From Candidatus Dormiibacterota bacterium (lineage in GTDB: Bacteria > Chloroflexota > Dormibacteria > Aeolococcales > Aeolococcaceae), in assembly GCA_003136295.1 (NCBI GenBank), contig PLDZ01000232.1:1-52973 (forward strand): DNA of 52,973 nt, in the 5' to 3' direction. This document shows, in pieces, positions 46,176 to 52,973 of the stretch. The notes under the pieces are model-generated. The model worked only from the letters and a program-made list of their open reading frames with translations, ran no database searches and was not told the DNA's origin. The translations under genes were made by a program, and so were the position numbers. Every line of letters begins with the position of its first letter. The first letter of the stretch is position 1.

Positions 46176-47420
46176 GTGAAAGCCTCGGGATTTCTTCGCT
46201 CGGTACCGGGCTTTCGTACTGGGTCACGATGGCGCGCGGTGCTAACCATCGTGTGGGCCGCATTCGGGATCCTTGGCGTCATCGGCGCCGTAGCAACACT
46301 CAGTGTCGTACTTGTATTGGAATGGGTGACAATATGGCTTGTTCCGATGCTTGCGGCGTGGGCCATCGCGAAACTAGTTGAGTCACCATACTTCCGAGCG
46401 CCGAGGGCGCAGACAGAAAGCCCCGAAACGCATCCCGGGGCCCGACCCGAACGCGCGATCCTTCCGCCACCGTTTCCTCCTCAGGGCCCGGCGGTATCAA
46501 CAGTGGCGGCGCAAAGCGACGTGCCGGCGCCCTCGGTCGTCAAGCCCTTTATTGTGAACGGTGACGTCGATGTCACGATTCTTGATCTGGCCAGCGCTAG
46601 CTATCCATATCCGGTGGCGCGTGCGGTGCGAATGTATGCAAGCGTCGAGCACGATCCTCGTGCACGGTTCGAAGGTGCACTCAACGTAGGAGAGAACCTG
46701 ATCATCATGCTCGCGGCCATCGGTCTCTCGTGGAATAGAGAGGCGTCTCCGCGATCGGAAGCCGTGCTTGCGTGGGCACGCTCCCTCACCCAAAGCGGGG
46801 TATCGCTCGGCGTATGGCTTGGGGTCGCCCGCGACGCGGCCGTCCGAGGGCAGACCGCCAAGGAAGGGATTTTTGGCCTTACAGACGCACTCTATCCCGA
46901 GCACAAACGCCACCGCTTGCTCGACGCGCTCAACGTCATCGTGGGCGCCCGGAACCGCTGGGCGCACGACGGTATGATCCACAGCGAACTGGATCTCCGG
47001 ACGCGACTGTCGGAACTCGAACCAGAAATCGCAACCGCCTTAGCCCATTCAAGGTTTCTGGCGGACTGCACTCTCAACCTAGTTAGGCGGAGTTCGCGGC
47101 AACGAGGGATTCGGCACATAAGCAACCGCGGTCTCTTACTAATGGGCGACAACCCTGTGTTCAAGCCGATTGAATTCGCCACAGATCAGTCGCTTGTGGA
47201 AGAGACGATCTACTTGCGCGACCAATCAGGTTCTATGCTCGATCTGAGCCCGTTCTACCTGGCCCACGAGTGTCCAATGTGCGGCAACCTGGAGATTTTC
47301 TACCCAAATCGCATGGCCGCCGGACGCACCGCTGTCATGATGAAAAGCACGGATACGACTCACGAATTCCGCGATCATGAACTCGTGGCAGAGTTCGTTT
47401 CCCTTATCGCCGATCCGTAG
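46176..47420 (+). CDS. Membrane-anchored HEPN-like protein with a CxxC motif
   Basis: 414 residues. Two hydrophobic segments lie at about 22-68 and a Pro-rich linker at about 80-110. A helical domain includes RFEGALNVGENLIIMLAAIGLSW and ends in RNRWAH (259-264), the Rx4H motif of HEPN-type RNases and their inactive relatives. A C-terminal part carries CPMC (366-369) in HECPMCGNLEIFY, a half zinc-ribbon. The GTG start has GGAG ten bases upstream. HEPN proteins commonly act as RNA-cutting toxins or sensors in defence. No antitoxin (MNT-type) gene is adjacent, so it may be a stand-alone abortive-infection protein. The domain call rests on one motif and its helical setting. Confidence 0.65.
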   Translation: MKASGFLRSVPGFRTGSRWRAVLTIVWAAFGILGVIGAVATLSVVLVLEWVTIWLVPMLAAWAIAKLVESPYFRAPRAQTESPETHPGARPERAILPPPFPPQGPAVSTVAAQSDVPAPSVVKPFIVNGDVDVTILDLASASYPYPVARAVRMYASVEHDPRARFEGALNVGENLIIMLAAIGLSWNREASPRSEAVLAWARSLTQSGVSLGVWLGVARDAAVRGQTAKEGIFGLTDALYPEHKRHRLLDALNVIVGARNRWAHDGMIHSELDLRTRLSELEPEIATALAHSRFLADCTLNLVRRSSRQRGIRHISNRGLLLMGDNPVFKPIEFATDQSLVEETIYLRDQSGSMLDLSPFYLAHECPMCGNLEIFYPNRMAAGRTAVMMKSTDTTHEFRDHELVAEFVSLIADP

Positions 47421-47460
47421 ACAGAATACGAGTCAGGGTACCCCGCCCAGCGGCACCGGG

Positions 47461-47742
47461 CTACGGGACTATTGTGCGGTCAGTTAGCGACCACGTTCTC
47501 GGCGCCACCCTCTGAATCGCGCCTCGCCTCCTGAGGTCAACAAGCGTCCAGCGTAGACGGTAGTGCAACTCGGATCCCTTCGTTCGCCCGTGTCGCTCGT
47601 TGAGCTGATCTGAAGAGAATCGCCCCAGTCGTTCCACCCTAAGCCTTAGGTCGGATGTTGTTGCTGTCCCTGGCGACTCGGCGAGCGCCTGGAGGACGAG
47701 ATCCCGAAGGTCTGTCACGGACGGGACCCTGGACGAGGTCAT
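47461..47742 (-). CDS. Small winged-helix protein (Mrr N-terminal-like)
   Basis: 93 residues with a helix-turn-helix/winged-helix pattern: TDLRDLVLQALAES, TTSDLRLRVERLG, then HYRLRWTLVDLRRRGAIQRVAPRTWSL. This is like the N-terminal domain that precedes the nuclease in Mrr-type restriction enzymes, but no nuclease domain follows. The ATG overlaps the Vsr-type gene stop (ATGA). It may be a DNA-recognition or regulatory partner of the methyltransferase system. Confidence 0.7.
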   Translation of the reverse strand: MTSSRVPSVTDLRDLVLQALAESPGTATTSDLRLRVERLGRFSSDQLNERHGRTKGSELHYRLRWTLVDLRRRGAIQRVAPRTWSLTDRTIVP

Positions 47743-48239
47743 GGCGCGATTCTAGCTCGCAAACGGCATACATCGGACTCAGAAGCGGCGGCCTCTTCGA
47801 GCGCCTCGACAACACGCCGGACCGCGAGACTCGGAGGCTCGTGCTCCCACAGGCGAACGACCGTCCATCCAGCCGTCATGAGCAGGCTGTTGGAATGCGC
47901 ATCCCTTTCCTGATTCCGGGCGATCTTCGGGCCCCAATACTCTGCGTTGCGCGTTGGAAGGGCATAGTGCTGGCTGCAACCATGCCAGAAGCACCCATCC
48001 ACGAATACGGCGATCTTCCGCTTTGGAAACAGAACATCAACGACGGGGAAGCGGCCGCCAAGCGGCCGCGCGGCCACAAAATAGCGGTACCCGAGCGCGT
48101 GTAGCTGTCGACGGATCAGCAGTTCCGGCTTCGTGTCGCGTTTGCGGTTTCCTCTCATGACTGCGCGTACAGCCGGGCTCGACGCCCAGGACGCTACACT
48201 CATGTCCAGCGACGCGGTCACAGTTCTCGCGCCATTCAA
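47739..48239 (-). CDS. vsr: Very-short-patch-repair (Vsr) endonuclease
   Basis: A 166-residue PD-(D/E)XK-type nickase that cuts beside T:G mismatches formed when 5-methylcytosine deaminates. Motifs include SPAVRAVMRGNRKRDTKPEL, the catalytic Asp in PVVDVLFPKRKIAVFVDGCFW, and GCFWHGCSQH with Cys and His zinc ligands. YWGPKIARNQERD and a C-terminal VVRLWEHE complete the family pattern. It follows the cytosine methyltransferase gene by nine bases, the usual dcm-vsr arrangement. The start at 48239 gives an N-terminal extension; a start at the Met before SVASWASSP is possible. Confidence 0.93.
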   Translation of the reverse strand: MNGARTVTASLDMSVASWASSPAVRAVMRGNRKRDTKPELLIRRQLHALGYRYFVAARPLGGRFPVVDVLFPKRKIAVFVDGCFWHGCSQHYALPTRNAEYWGPKIARNQERDAHSNSLLMTAGWTVVRLWEHEPPSLAVRRVVEALEEAAASESDVCRLRARIAP

Positions 48240-48248
48240 CTCGCGGTT

Positions 48249-49595
48249 TCAAACCGCTAGCAGTTGTTCGCCGGTGTCCTGACTTAGGGCGAGCAACGCG
48301 GAAGCGGCGATCAACCGAACCAGGTCAACATTCACCGCGTTACCCAGTGCACGAAAGGCAGCACCGCGCGACAATGGGAGTAGGTGATCATCCGGGAAGC
48401 CTTGCAGACGCAATCCTTCGCGCCGAGTTAGGAAGCGGCGCTCCGGGCCTAGAAGCGGGATTTGTGTAGTAGTCATGGCTACAAGAGCGGGCGAGGCGGT
48501 CATTCGCTTGACGCGGAGACCGGAGGGCCGAAACTGCATGACATGGTCCCAGAGGTCGCGCCTTTCTCCCTGGCAATTCCATTCGAACTTTCGCAGGGAC
48601 GGCTGCATGGAGCGCAGTTGAGAGCGCCACTCGAGAGGAAGATACTGCCGGTTGGCATTCCAAAAATCGCGGTTCTGCCGGATGAAGCGCACCTTCCACC
48701 CGGGGAACCGCGGTCCCGTTTCCCGTGCGTAGGCCGGAAGGCGCTCCAGCAGTTCCGCGGTCGTAAGCGGCTTCTTGCCCCTGTACCGGCACGCTTTCGC
48801 AAGATCGGGCTTCGGTAGGCGAGCTGGCACCAATTGCTCAAACGGATATCGTGCGTCCAACTCATCGCCCCACACTGGAAAGGACGGCAGAGGTGTGTCG
48901 GAAGGCAAACGCTGCAGGAACTCGTTCCAGTGATTGACGCACCGCTCCTGCGGGGCGGACATGCTCGTCTCGGCATTGTCAGCAATCGTCAACTCATCCA
49001 CGGGTTGGACTATCGTTTTCAAGTTTGGCGCCGAACCTGGGCGACGAACTGGAAGCACATTGCGATCCCAAGGCGTAAGCCGGCCTACGACGAAGAAGCG
49101 CTCGCGATGGTGTGGGTACCCAAAGTGATGTGGCGAAAGCAGGCCGCTGCCACCGCTTGCCATATGGGTAGTCGCCTGTACATCGTAACCGAGCTTTGCT
49201 AGCGACCGGCGAACGATCCTCCACGTGCGCCCACTGTCGTGGCGCTCAAAGTTGCCAACATTTTCCAGGAAGACATACTCCGGGCGATGGCGCTCCAAGA
49301 TCGTCAGCACGTCGTAGAAGAGAGTTCCACGCGTCTCGTCGAGGACGCCGTCTTGAGAGCCTGACTTCGAGAATGGCTGGCATGGGAACCCTGCGCAGAG
49401 GATGTCGTGATGAGGGACTTTGTCGACAGAAGCGCGGAGGTCGCCGAATGTGTACTCAGTTGCTGACTCATAGTTGAGCGTGTAGAGACTGCGCAGTTCC
49501 TCGTCGATCTCGCACGCGTAGACGCACTCATGGCCAAGGGATGTGAACGCTCGGTGGAATCCCCCAATACCGGCGAAGAGATCAACGAATTTCAC
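48249..49595 (-). CDS. DNA C5-cytosine methyltransferase
   Basis: A 448-residue enzyme that methylates cytosine at C5 using S-adenosylmethionine. Motif I is DLFAGIGGFHRAF (5-17), motif IV is GFPCQPFSKSG with catalytic Cys72, motif VI is ENV (111-113), motif VIII is HHRERFFVV, and motif X is FRALGNAVNVDLV near the C-terminus. The target-recognition domain lies between motifs VIII and IX and cannot be assigned a sequence. It leads an operon with the Vsr-type and winged-helix genes. It would protect host DNA in the nearby restriction system. Confidence 0.95.
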   Translation of the reverse strand: MKFVDLFAGIGGFHRAFTSLGHECVYACEIDEELRSLYTLNYESATEYTFGDLRASVDKVPHHDILCAGFPCQPFSKSGSQDGVLDETRGTLFYDVLTILERHRPEYVFLENVGNFERHDSGRTWRIVRRSLAKLGYDVQATTHMASGGSGLLSPHHFGYPHHRERFFVVGRLTPWDRNVLPVRRPGSAPNLKTIVQPVDELTIADNAETSMSAPQERCVNHWNEFLQRLPSDTPLPSFPVWGDELDARYPFEQLVPARLPKPDLAKACRYRGKKPLTTAELLERLPAYARETGPRFPGWKVRFIRQNRDFWNANRQYLPLEWRSQLRSMQPSLRKFEWNCQGERRDLWDHVMQFRPSGLRVKRMTASPALVAMTTTQIPLLGPERRFLTRREGLRLQGFPDDHLLPLSRGAAFRALGNAVNVDLVRLIAASALLALSQDTGEQLLAV

Positions 49596-49787
49596 GTTAG
49601 TGCCCTATCGAGGCGGCAAAGGGCTGGCTGGCGAGCCGAAGATCTTAGTACCGCCACACATGATGCGATCATGCCATTTACGGTGCGCCGACGCTAGGGA
49701 CAGAAGCGCAATAGCCAAGTGGCTCGATTGCAAGCCGTACCTGACCTCAGCTTGAAGGGTTTGCCGCCTTCGGTGATCGCGCCGCGC

Positions 49788-49799
49788 CGGCGTACGCCG
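49788..49799. terminator. Perfect palindrome after the PD-(D/E)XK gene
   Basis: CGGCGTACGCCG, a 12-base perfect palindrome, lies 18 bases past the stop of the 315-residue gene, in a very GC-rich stretch without a T tract. Termination is possible but unproved. Confidence 0.25.
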
Positions 49800-49816
49800 C
49801 GCCCGCGATGGCCTGA

Positions 49817-50764
49817 TCAGGATCCCAACCCTATGAGGCTGGCGAGGCCTTGTGGTTGGGCCGCGCTAACGCCAGTGAGGTCCACCTCGAACTCCACCCT
49901 GCTGATGGCGACCGGAATGGGGAGGGCGATTGCTGGCACGTCCTCGGCCAGAAAAACACGAACGCTGGCCAGCGACGCCTCGAGGTCATATCGGGTTTGC
50001 TCCGTGGGGTTCCACGCGTTTCCGAGCCATTTGGCGGCTTGCCTTTCCAACTTCAATTGAAGTTCGCCGCGGCCGGCCAATCTTGGCACGATGCGATTGA
50101 CCAGATCAGGCACGGTCTCTCCACCGGCGCTGGGGATGGCGAGGATCGAAACGACCCAGACTTTCCGCCCACCTGAAGGTCGAAGTTGCGTCAACCCAAA
50201 TCGATGACGCCTGACCTCGCCACGGGTCGTCTTGATCTCTAGAGCCTCATCGCCCAACACAAAGTCGAGGGCCTCCGATGGCTCGCCGTGCCACGCCTCA
50301 AGGAGCCGAATAGGATCATTGCAGCGAGCAATCACCGCCAACTCGCCCCAGAGACCTAGCTCGCCGGCATTGGGCGGCCGCTGCGCGGCCTCGAAGAGTT
50401 CGACGAGGACCTCGATCGATTCTCGTATCGTCGAACAACCGAACGCCGGCAACAACCGTGCCAGAGCCACGAACCGCTCTCGGAGAGCGGCGTTGCTCGA
50501 CGTACACCGCACCACGGTGAAGCTGCCGGATCTAGGCTCGGCGCCCGGCTCGCGAACGATGCAGGCCGCGTGCGGAAAAGTCTGGAGATTCTGCAAGATG
50601 AGCGGTGTTCCCACCTTCTGGCTCGGCTCACTCGGAACCAGAACTGCTACAGATTGGATGCTGCTGCCAAGCAGCCAACTCGTTCCGACACCCAACGACT
50701 CAGTCTCAAAGACGAGGTCTGTGGAGGAGCCTTCAGCAGACGGATGCACAGGTGCGCTAGGCAC
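49817..50764 (-). CDS. PD-(D/E)XK motif protein (DUF4420-like)
   Basis: A 315-residue protein of the PD-(D/E)XK nuclease superfamily, DUF4420-like. It shows PNAGELGLWGELAVI, then EALDFVLGDEALEIKTTRGE, which holds the metal-binding Asp and the E-x-K pair. The C-terminal strand-rich region (YDLEASLASVRVFLAEDVPAI) is also typical. Such proteins accompany Z1 ATPases and cytosine methyltransferases in MORC-containing restriction systems. The start overlaps the stop of the Z1 gene by eight bases. It is probably the cutting subunit. Confidence 0.85.
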   Translation of the reverse strand: MPSAPVHPSAEGSSTDLVFETESLGVGTSWLLGSSIQSVAVLVPSEPSQKVGTPLILQNLQTFPHAACIVREPGAEPRSGSFTVVRCTSSNAALRERFVALARLLPAFGCSTIRESIEVLVELFEAAQRPPNAGELGLWGELAVIARCNDPIRLLEAWHGEPSEALDFVLGDEALEIKTTRGEVRRHRFGLTQLRPSGGRKVWVVSILAIPSAGGETVPDLVNRIVPRLAGRGELQLKLERQAAKWLGNAWNPTEQTRYDLEASLASVRVFLAEDVPAIALPIPVAISRVEFEVDLTGVSAAQPQGLASLIGLGS

Positions 50765-52937
50765 CCTGAACCACTGCTGCGCCGGTCAGCCGCTTTGGAA
50801 CCCAGACGGCCAGCACGGCCGTCGGGTCTTGCACCGGACGATCATCGTGGGTCACCTCAACTCTGTGCAACTGCACTGTCAAGACGTCAGGCGAATGCAC
50901 CGAAGCATCACCAGGATACCCACCGGATTTCGGATCCCGTCCCTGAAACAGGTTGTTCACGTTGGCGCCGTCCTGGCGCCGCCTACGAAGCGCGGGCTGC
51001 ATGTGCACCAGGAAAGCGCGTTCGTCTCCGCCTTCATCGATGACCCGCTGTAGCACGAGACCGAGAGCCACCAAGGCAGCATCGTCGTCGTCTTGGCCTG
51101 TGTAGTCGACCAACAGTTCGACGATGTTGGACAACAAAACCTTCGTGATCGGGTGCTGGAACTGCCAGTCCGTCTGGTTGAGGGCCCAGGAGTGGCTGGC
51201 GAGCACTGAATCGAGCAGCGCTGAGTTCGACTGCAGAAGCTTGGTGTCATCTGTGACAACGACCGACTGACGCCACCATGCGTCGCCGAACACGGAATGT
51301 TGCAGTTGCAGACGAACCACCGCGGCGCGAGTTGGCTTCATGCCCTTGTCAAGCAGGAACCTCCGTCGCCAGGTGCGGAGAGACTCACCGCTCTTGACCA
51401 CACCGGCAAGCTCCTTACGCATGCTCTCTTCATGTTCGACGTATCGTGTGAAAGCAGCCGCTACGTCAGTCTCGAGCCAGGCACGACATAGAGACGCATA
51501 AGGGCCCTTGTATCCGAAGAATCGGGCTCGCTGCTGGATCGTGTCGGCATTACCGACGCCCTTCCCTCGCGGCATGTACGTTATCGTCAACCCTTCAACA
51601 GTGAACCCTCGGTCCAGCAACTGTCCTCCAACAAGAACCCATGCGTAAGCCTGGGACCACGGCACCTTGGCTTCACCAGCTGCATTGATCACCTGCATGC
51701 GTAGTTGAAGAAGAGCGACAGGGAGTTGGGCGATCAGGTCCTCGTCGGTTGCGAGCCCAGATTCGGTCCCTCGGAGATCGTTGATGGCTGGCACGATCAG
51801 CGTCCGAAGTAGGTCTCGGCGATCGGCATCGGTGTCTGGCGCTTCCAGCAGTTCCAGCCATAGCTTGCGAAGGCTCTTCAGCCAATGGGCTGTCTCACCT
51901 TGCGGCGCTACCTGTTGGGAAGGATGGACGAGCATGCTCCGTTGGGTCGGCGCCCTAGGGGATTGAAGTGAGCCGTGCGCCACGCCGACGAGGAACGTCG
52001 CGAACGCCTGCTGAAGAGACTTCGGCGTCTCATGGCCCTTCTCTTTGAATGCAACCACGTCTTCGTCTGGTATGAGCCGGACGAAGTCTTTGTGATGCTC
52101 CTTGAAGAAGTACGAGCCACCCGTGTAGCCGCTTCCGGGCTCCAGAAGGGTTACCCAGTCGGGAGAGAGTTTATCCGCGAGGCTTATCAGGAGGGGAGCC
52201 TGCGGCGTCGCGGTGTACTGCAGAAACGTGTGACGCGGCAGAGCGTGACGGATCCTGCGGATCTGTGAATACGTCGTGCTTTCCTTGTCCGCGGCATGCT
52301 GCACGTTCGGAGAGGCTTGATCTGCCTCATCGTCGATAATCAGTGCTGGAAAGGATGACGAATCTCGGCGTTTGGAGACGTCTTCGAGCACGAGTGCAAG
52401 CTGTTCAAGCTGCTGGTACCGCTTCATCACGGTGACGAGAATGGTCGGTTGATTGCTTGACGAGCCCTTGCCCCATTGATCGAGGTCCGCGGTCAGTTGT
52501 TCGACAGCAACTTGCCCCTTTGGGCTCGGGAGATGTTGCCAGCGTTCATAAGCGTCCCCGGCGGCTAGGCGAAGGTCTTCGGTCAGGCGATCTCGAGACT
52601 GCTGAAGCAGCAGGTCGCTCGTGCCGGCGATGAGGATGACGATGGCGTAGTCATTGTCGCGGGCAAGCGCGGCGACAGTTGTGAAGGACAGCGTCTTGCC
52701 GCTCTGAACATATCCGACCACCAAGCCCGCGCGACCCTCGGGGGGTTGATCATGAGCAGGTGGGCTGCACCTGGACAGGATGTCTAAGGAACTGTCACGA
52801 ACGCTGTCTCGAATCGCCGCATCCTGACGTTCTAGAAGGCCGTAGCACTCAGCGCCTTCTACGGGGTCCCAGCGCGCTTCCGACGAACTAGAACTCGAGC
52901 CGCCTCCGAGCAAGGTGACGGTCGTGCCTCCGGTCAT
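50757..52937 (-). CDS. Z1-domain ATPase/helicase-like protein
   Basis: A 726-residue superfamily 2-like protein. Walker A is GYVQSGKT (75-82), Walker B is LIIDDEADQASPN, and TATPQAPLL is the motif III-like block. The Z1 domain follows (AYAWVLVGGQLLDRGFTVEGLTITYMPRG), then QQRARFFGYK, an arginine-finger-like element. In known MORC-type restriction systems the Z1 protein works with a GHKL ATPase, a PD-(D/E)XK nuclease and a cytosine methyltransferase; the last two are downstream here. The ATG overlaps a TGA in another frame, so an upstream gene probably ends there. A Ser-rich tract (GGGSSSSSSE) follows the start. Confidence 0.9.
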   Translation of the reverse strand: MTGGTTVTLLGGGSSSSSSEARWDPVEGAECYGLLERQDAAIRDSVRDSSLDILSRCSPPAHDQPPEGRAGLVVGYVQSGKTLSFTTVAALARDNDYAIVILIAGTSDLLLQQSRDRLTEDLRLAAGDAYERWQHLPSPKGQVAVEQLTADLDQWGKGSSSNQPTILVTVMKRYQQLEQLALVLEDVSKRRDSSSFPALIIDDEADQASPNVQHAADKESTTYSQIRRIRHALPRHTFLQYTATPQAPLLISLADKLSPDWVTLLEPGSGYTGGSYFFKEHHKDFVRLIPDEDVVAFKEKGHETPKSLQQAFATFLVGVAHGSLQSPRAPTQRSMLVHPSQQVAPQGETAHWLKSLRKLWLELLEAPDTDADRRDLLRTLIVPAINDLRGTESGLATDEDLIAQLPVALLQLRMQVINAAGEAKVPWSQAYAWVLVGGQLLDRGFTVEGLTITYMPRGKGVGNADTIQQRARFFGYKGPYASLCRAWLETDVAAAFTRYVEHEESMRKELAGVVKSGESLRTWRRRFLLDKGMKPTRAAVVRLQLQHSVFGDAWWRQSVVVTDDTKLLQSNSALLDSVLASHSWALNQTDWQFQHPITKVLLSNIVELLVDYTGQDDDDAALVALGLVLQRVIDEGGDERAFLVHMQPALRRRRQDGANVNNLFQGRDPKSGGYPGDASVHSPDVLTVQLHRVEVTHDDRPVQDPTAVLAVWVPKRLTGAAVVQGA

Positions 52938-52972
52938 GAACCGCCGCCAAGGGTTGCGGCGAGGGGTCCACG
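52934..52972 (-). CDS. Possible C-terminal tail of an upstream gene cut by the window edge
   Basis: The frame ending at TGA 52934-52936 overlaps the Z1 start by four bases (ATGA) and encodes RGPLAATLGGGS. Given the system type, this could be the end of a GHKL (MORC-like) ATPase, but twelve residues cannot identify it. Confidence 0.25.
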   Translation of the reverse strand, partial: RGPLAATLGGGS

Positions 52973-52973
52973 G

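Overview
This is a G+C-rich bacterial window with frequent GTG and TTG starts and many 1-8 nt gene overlaps. The genes most useful for placing it are a pair of AdnA/AdnB-like helicase-nucleases with C-terminal Cys clusters, a TY-Chap-like small-gene module, and a substrate-binding protein without a signal peptide. Together they suggest an actinomycete-like organism (Actinomycetota, less likely another high-G+C lineage such as Chloroflexota). No rRNA or tRNA gene was seen to settle this. The window is a catabolic gene cluster on the left (1-30.5 kb) joined to a defence-like accessory region on the right (31-53 kb).

Left part. It opens with the 3' part of an FGGY sugar kinase, a coupled 2-hydroxyacid dehydrogenase and an archaeal-type PRPP synthetase. 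A decayed stretch with a frameshifted helicase remnant and a GntR/FCD regulator follow. Next come a tightly coupled trio (NAD-dependent epimerase/dehydrogenase, class III CoA-transferase, MaoC-like hydratase), a LacI-type regulator and an amidase. On the opposite strand lie an L-fuconate-dehydratase-like enolase-superfamily enzyme, an M20 peptidase, a threonine-dehydratase-like PLP enzyme, an MFS transporter and a solute-binding protein. A divergent operon encodes a full oligopeptide-type ABC importer with an HD-domain protein inserted after the binding protein. It is followed by an AstE/AspA-type deacylase, a class III aminotransferase and a second enolase-superfamily enzyme. A convergent 799-residue thiamine-diphosphate enzyme (transketolase/E1-like) closes the cluster. 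Four near-identical LacI-type operators lie in front of four transcription units, so the cluster looks like one regulon. The enzyme set fits uptake and breakdown of a compound that joins sugar-acid and amino/acyl-amino parts; the actual substrate cannot be read from the sequence.

Right part. 31.0-34.7 kb holds two overlapping genes: a protein with a phage-portal-like C-terminal half and an 825-residue membrane protein. I know of no described system with this pairing, and it is the best candidate for something new. 34.7-39.2 kb is gene-poor and partly decayed. It carries small TY-Chap-like and hypothetical genes, a diverged inverted repeat of about 77 bp around one small-gene module, and a second copy of a ~65-bp non-coding repeat also found at 4.4 kb. 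From 39.2 kb a defence island follows. It has two ATGA-coupled UvrD-type helicase/PD-(D/E)XK nucleases and a membrane-anchored HEPN-like protein with a Zn-ribbon-like motif. It then has a restriction-modification-type set: C5-cytosine methyltransferase, Vsr-type endonuclease, winged-helix protein, PD-(D/E)XK (DUF4420-like) protein and Z1 ATPase, running off the right edge.
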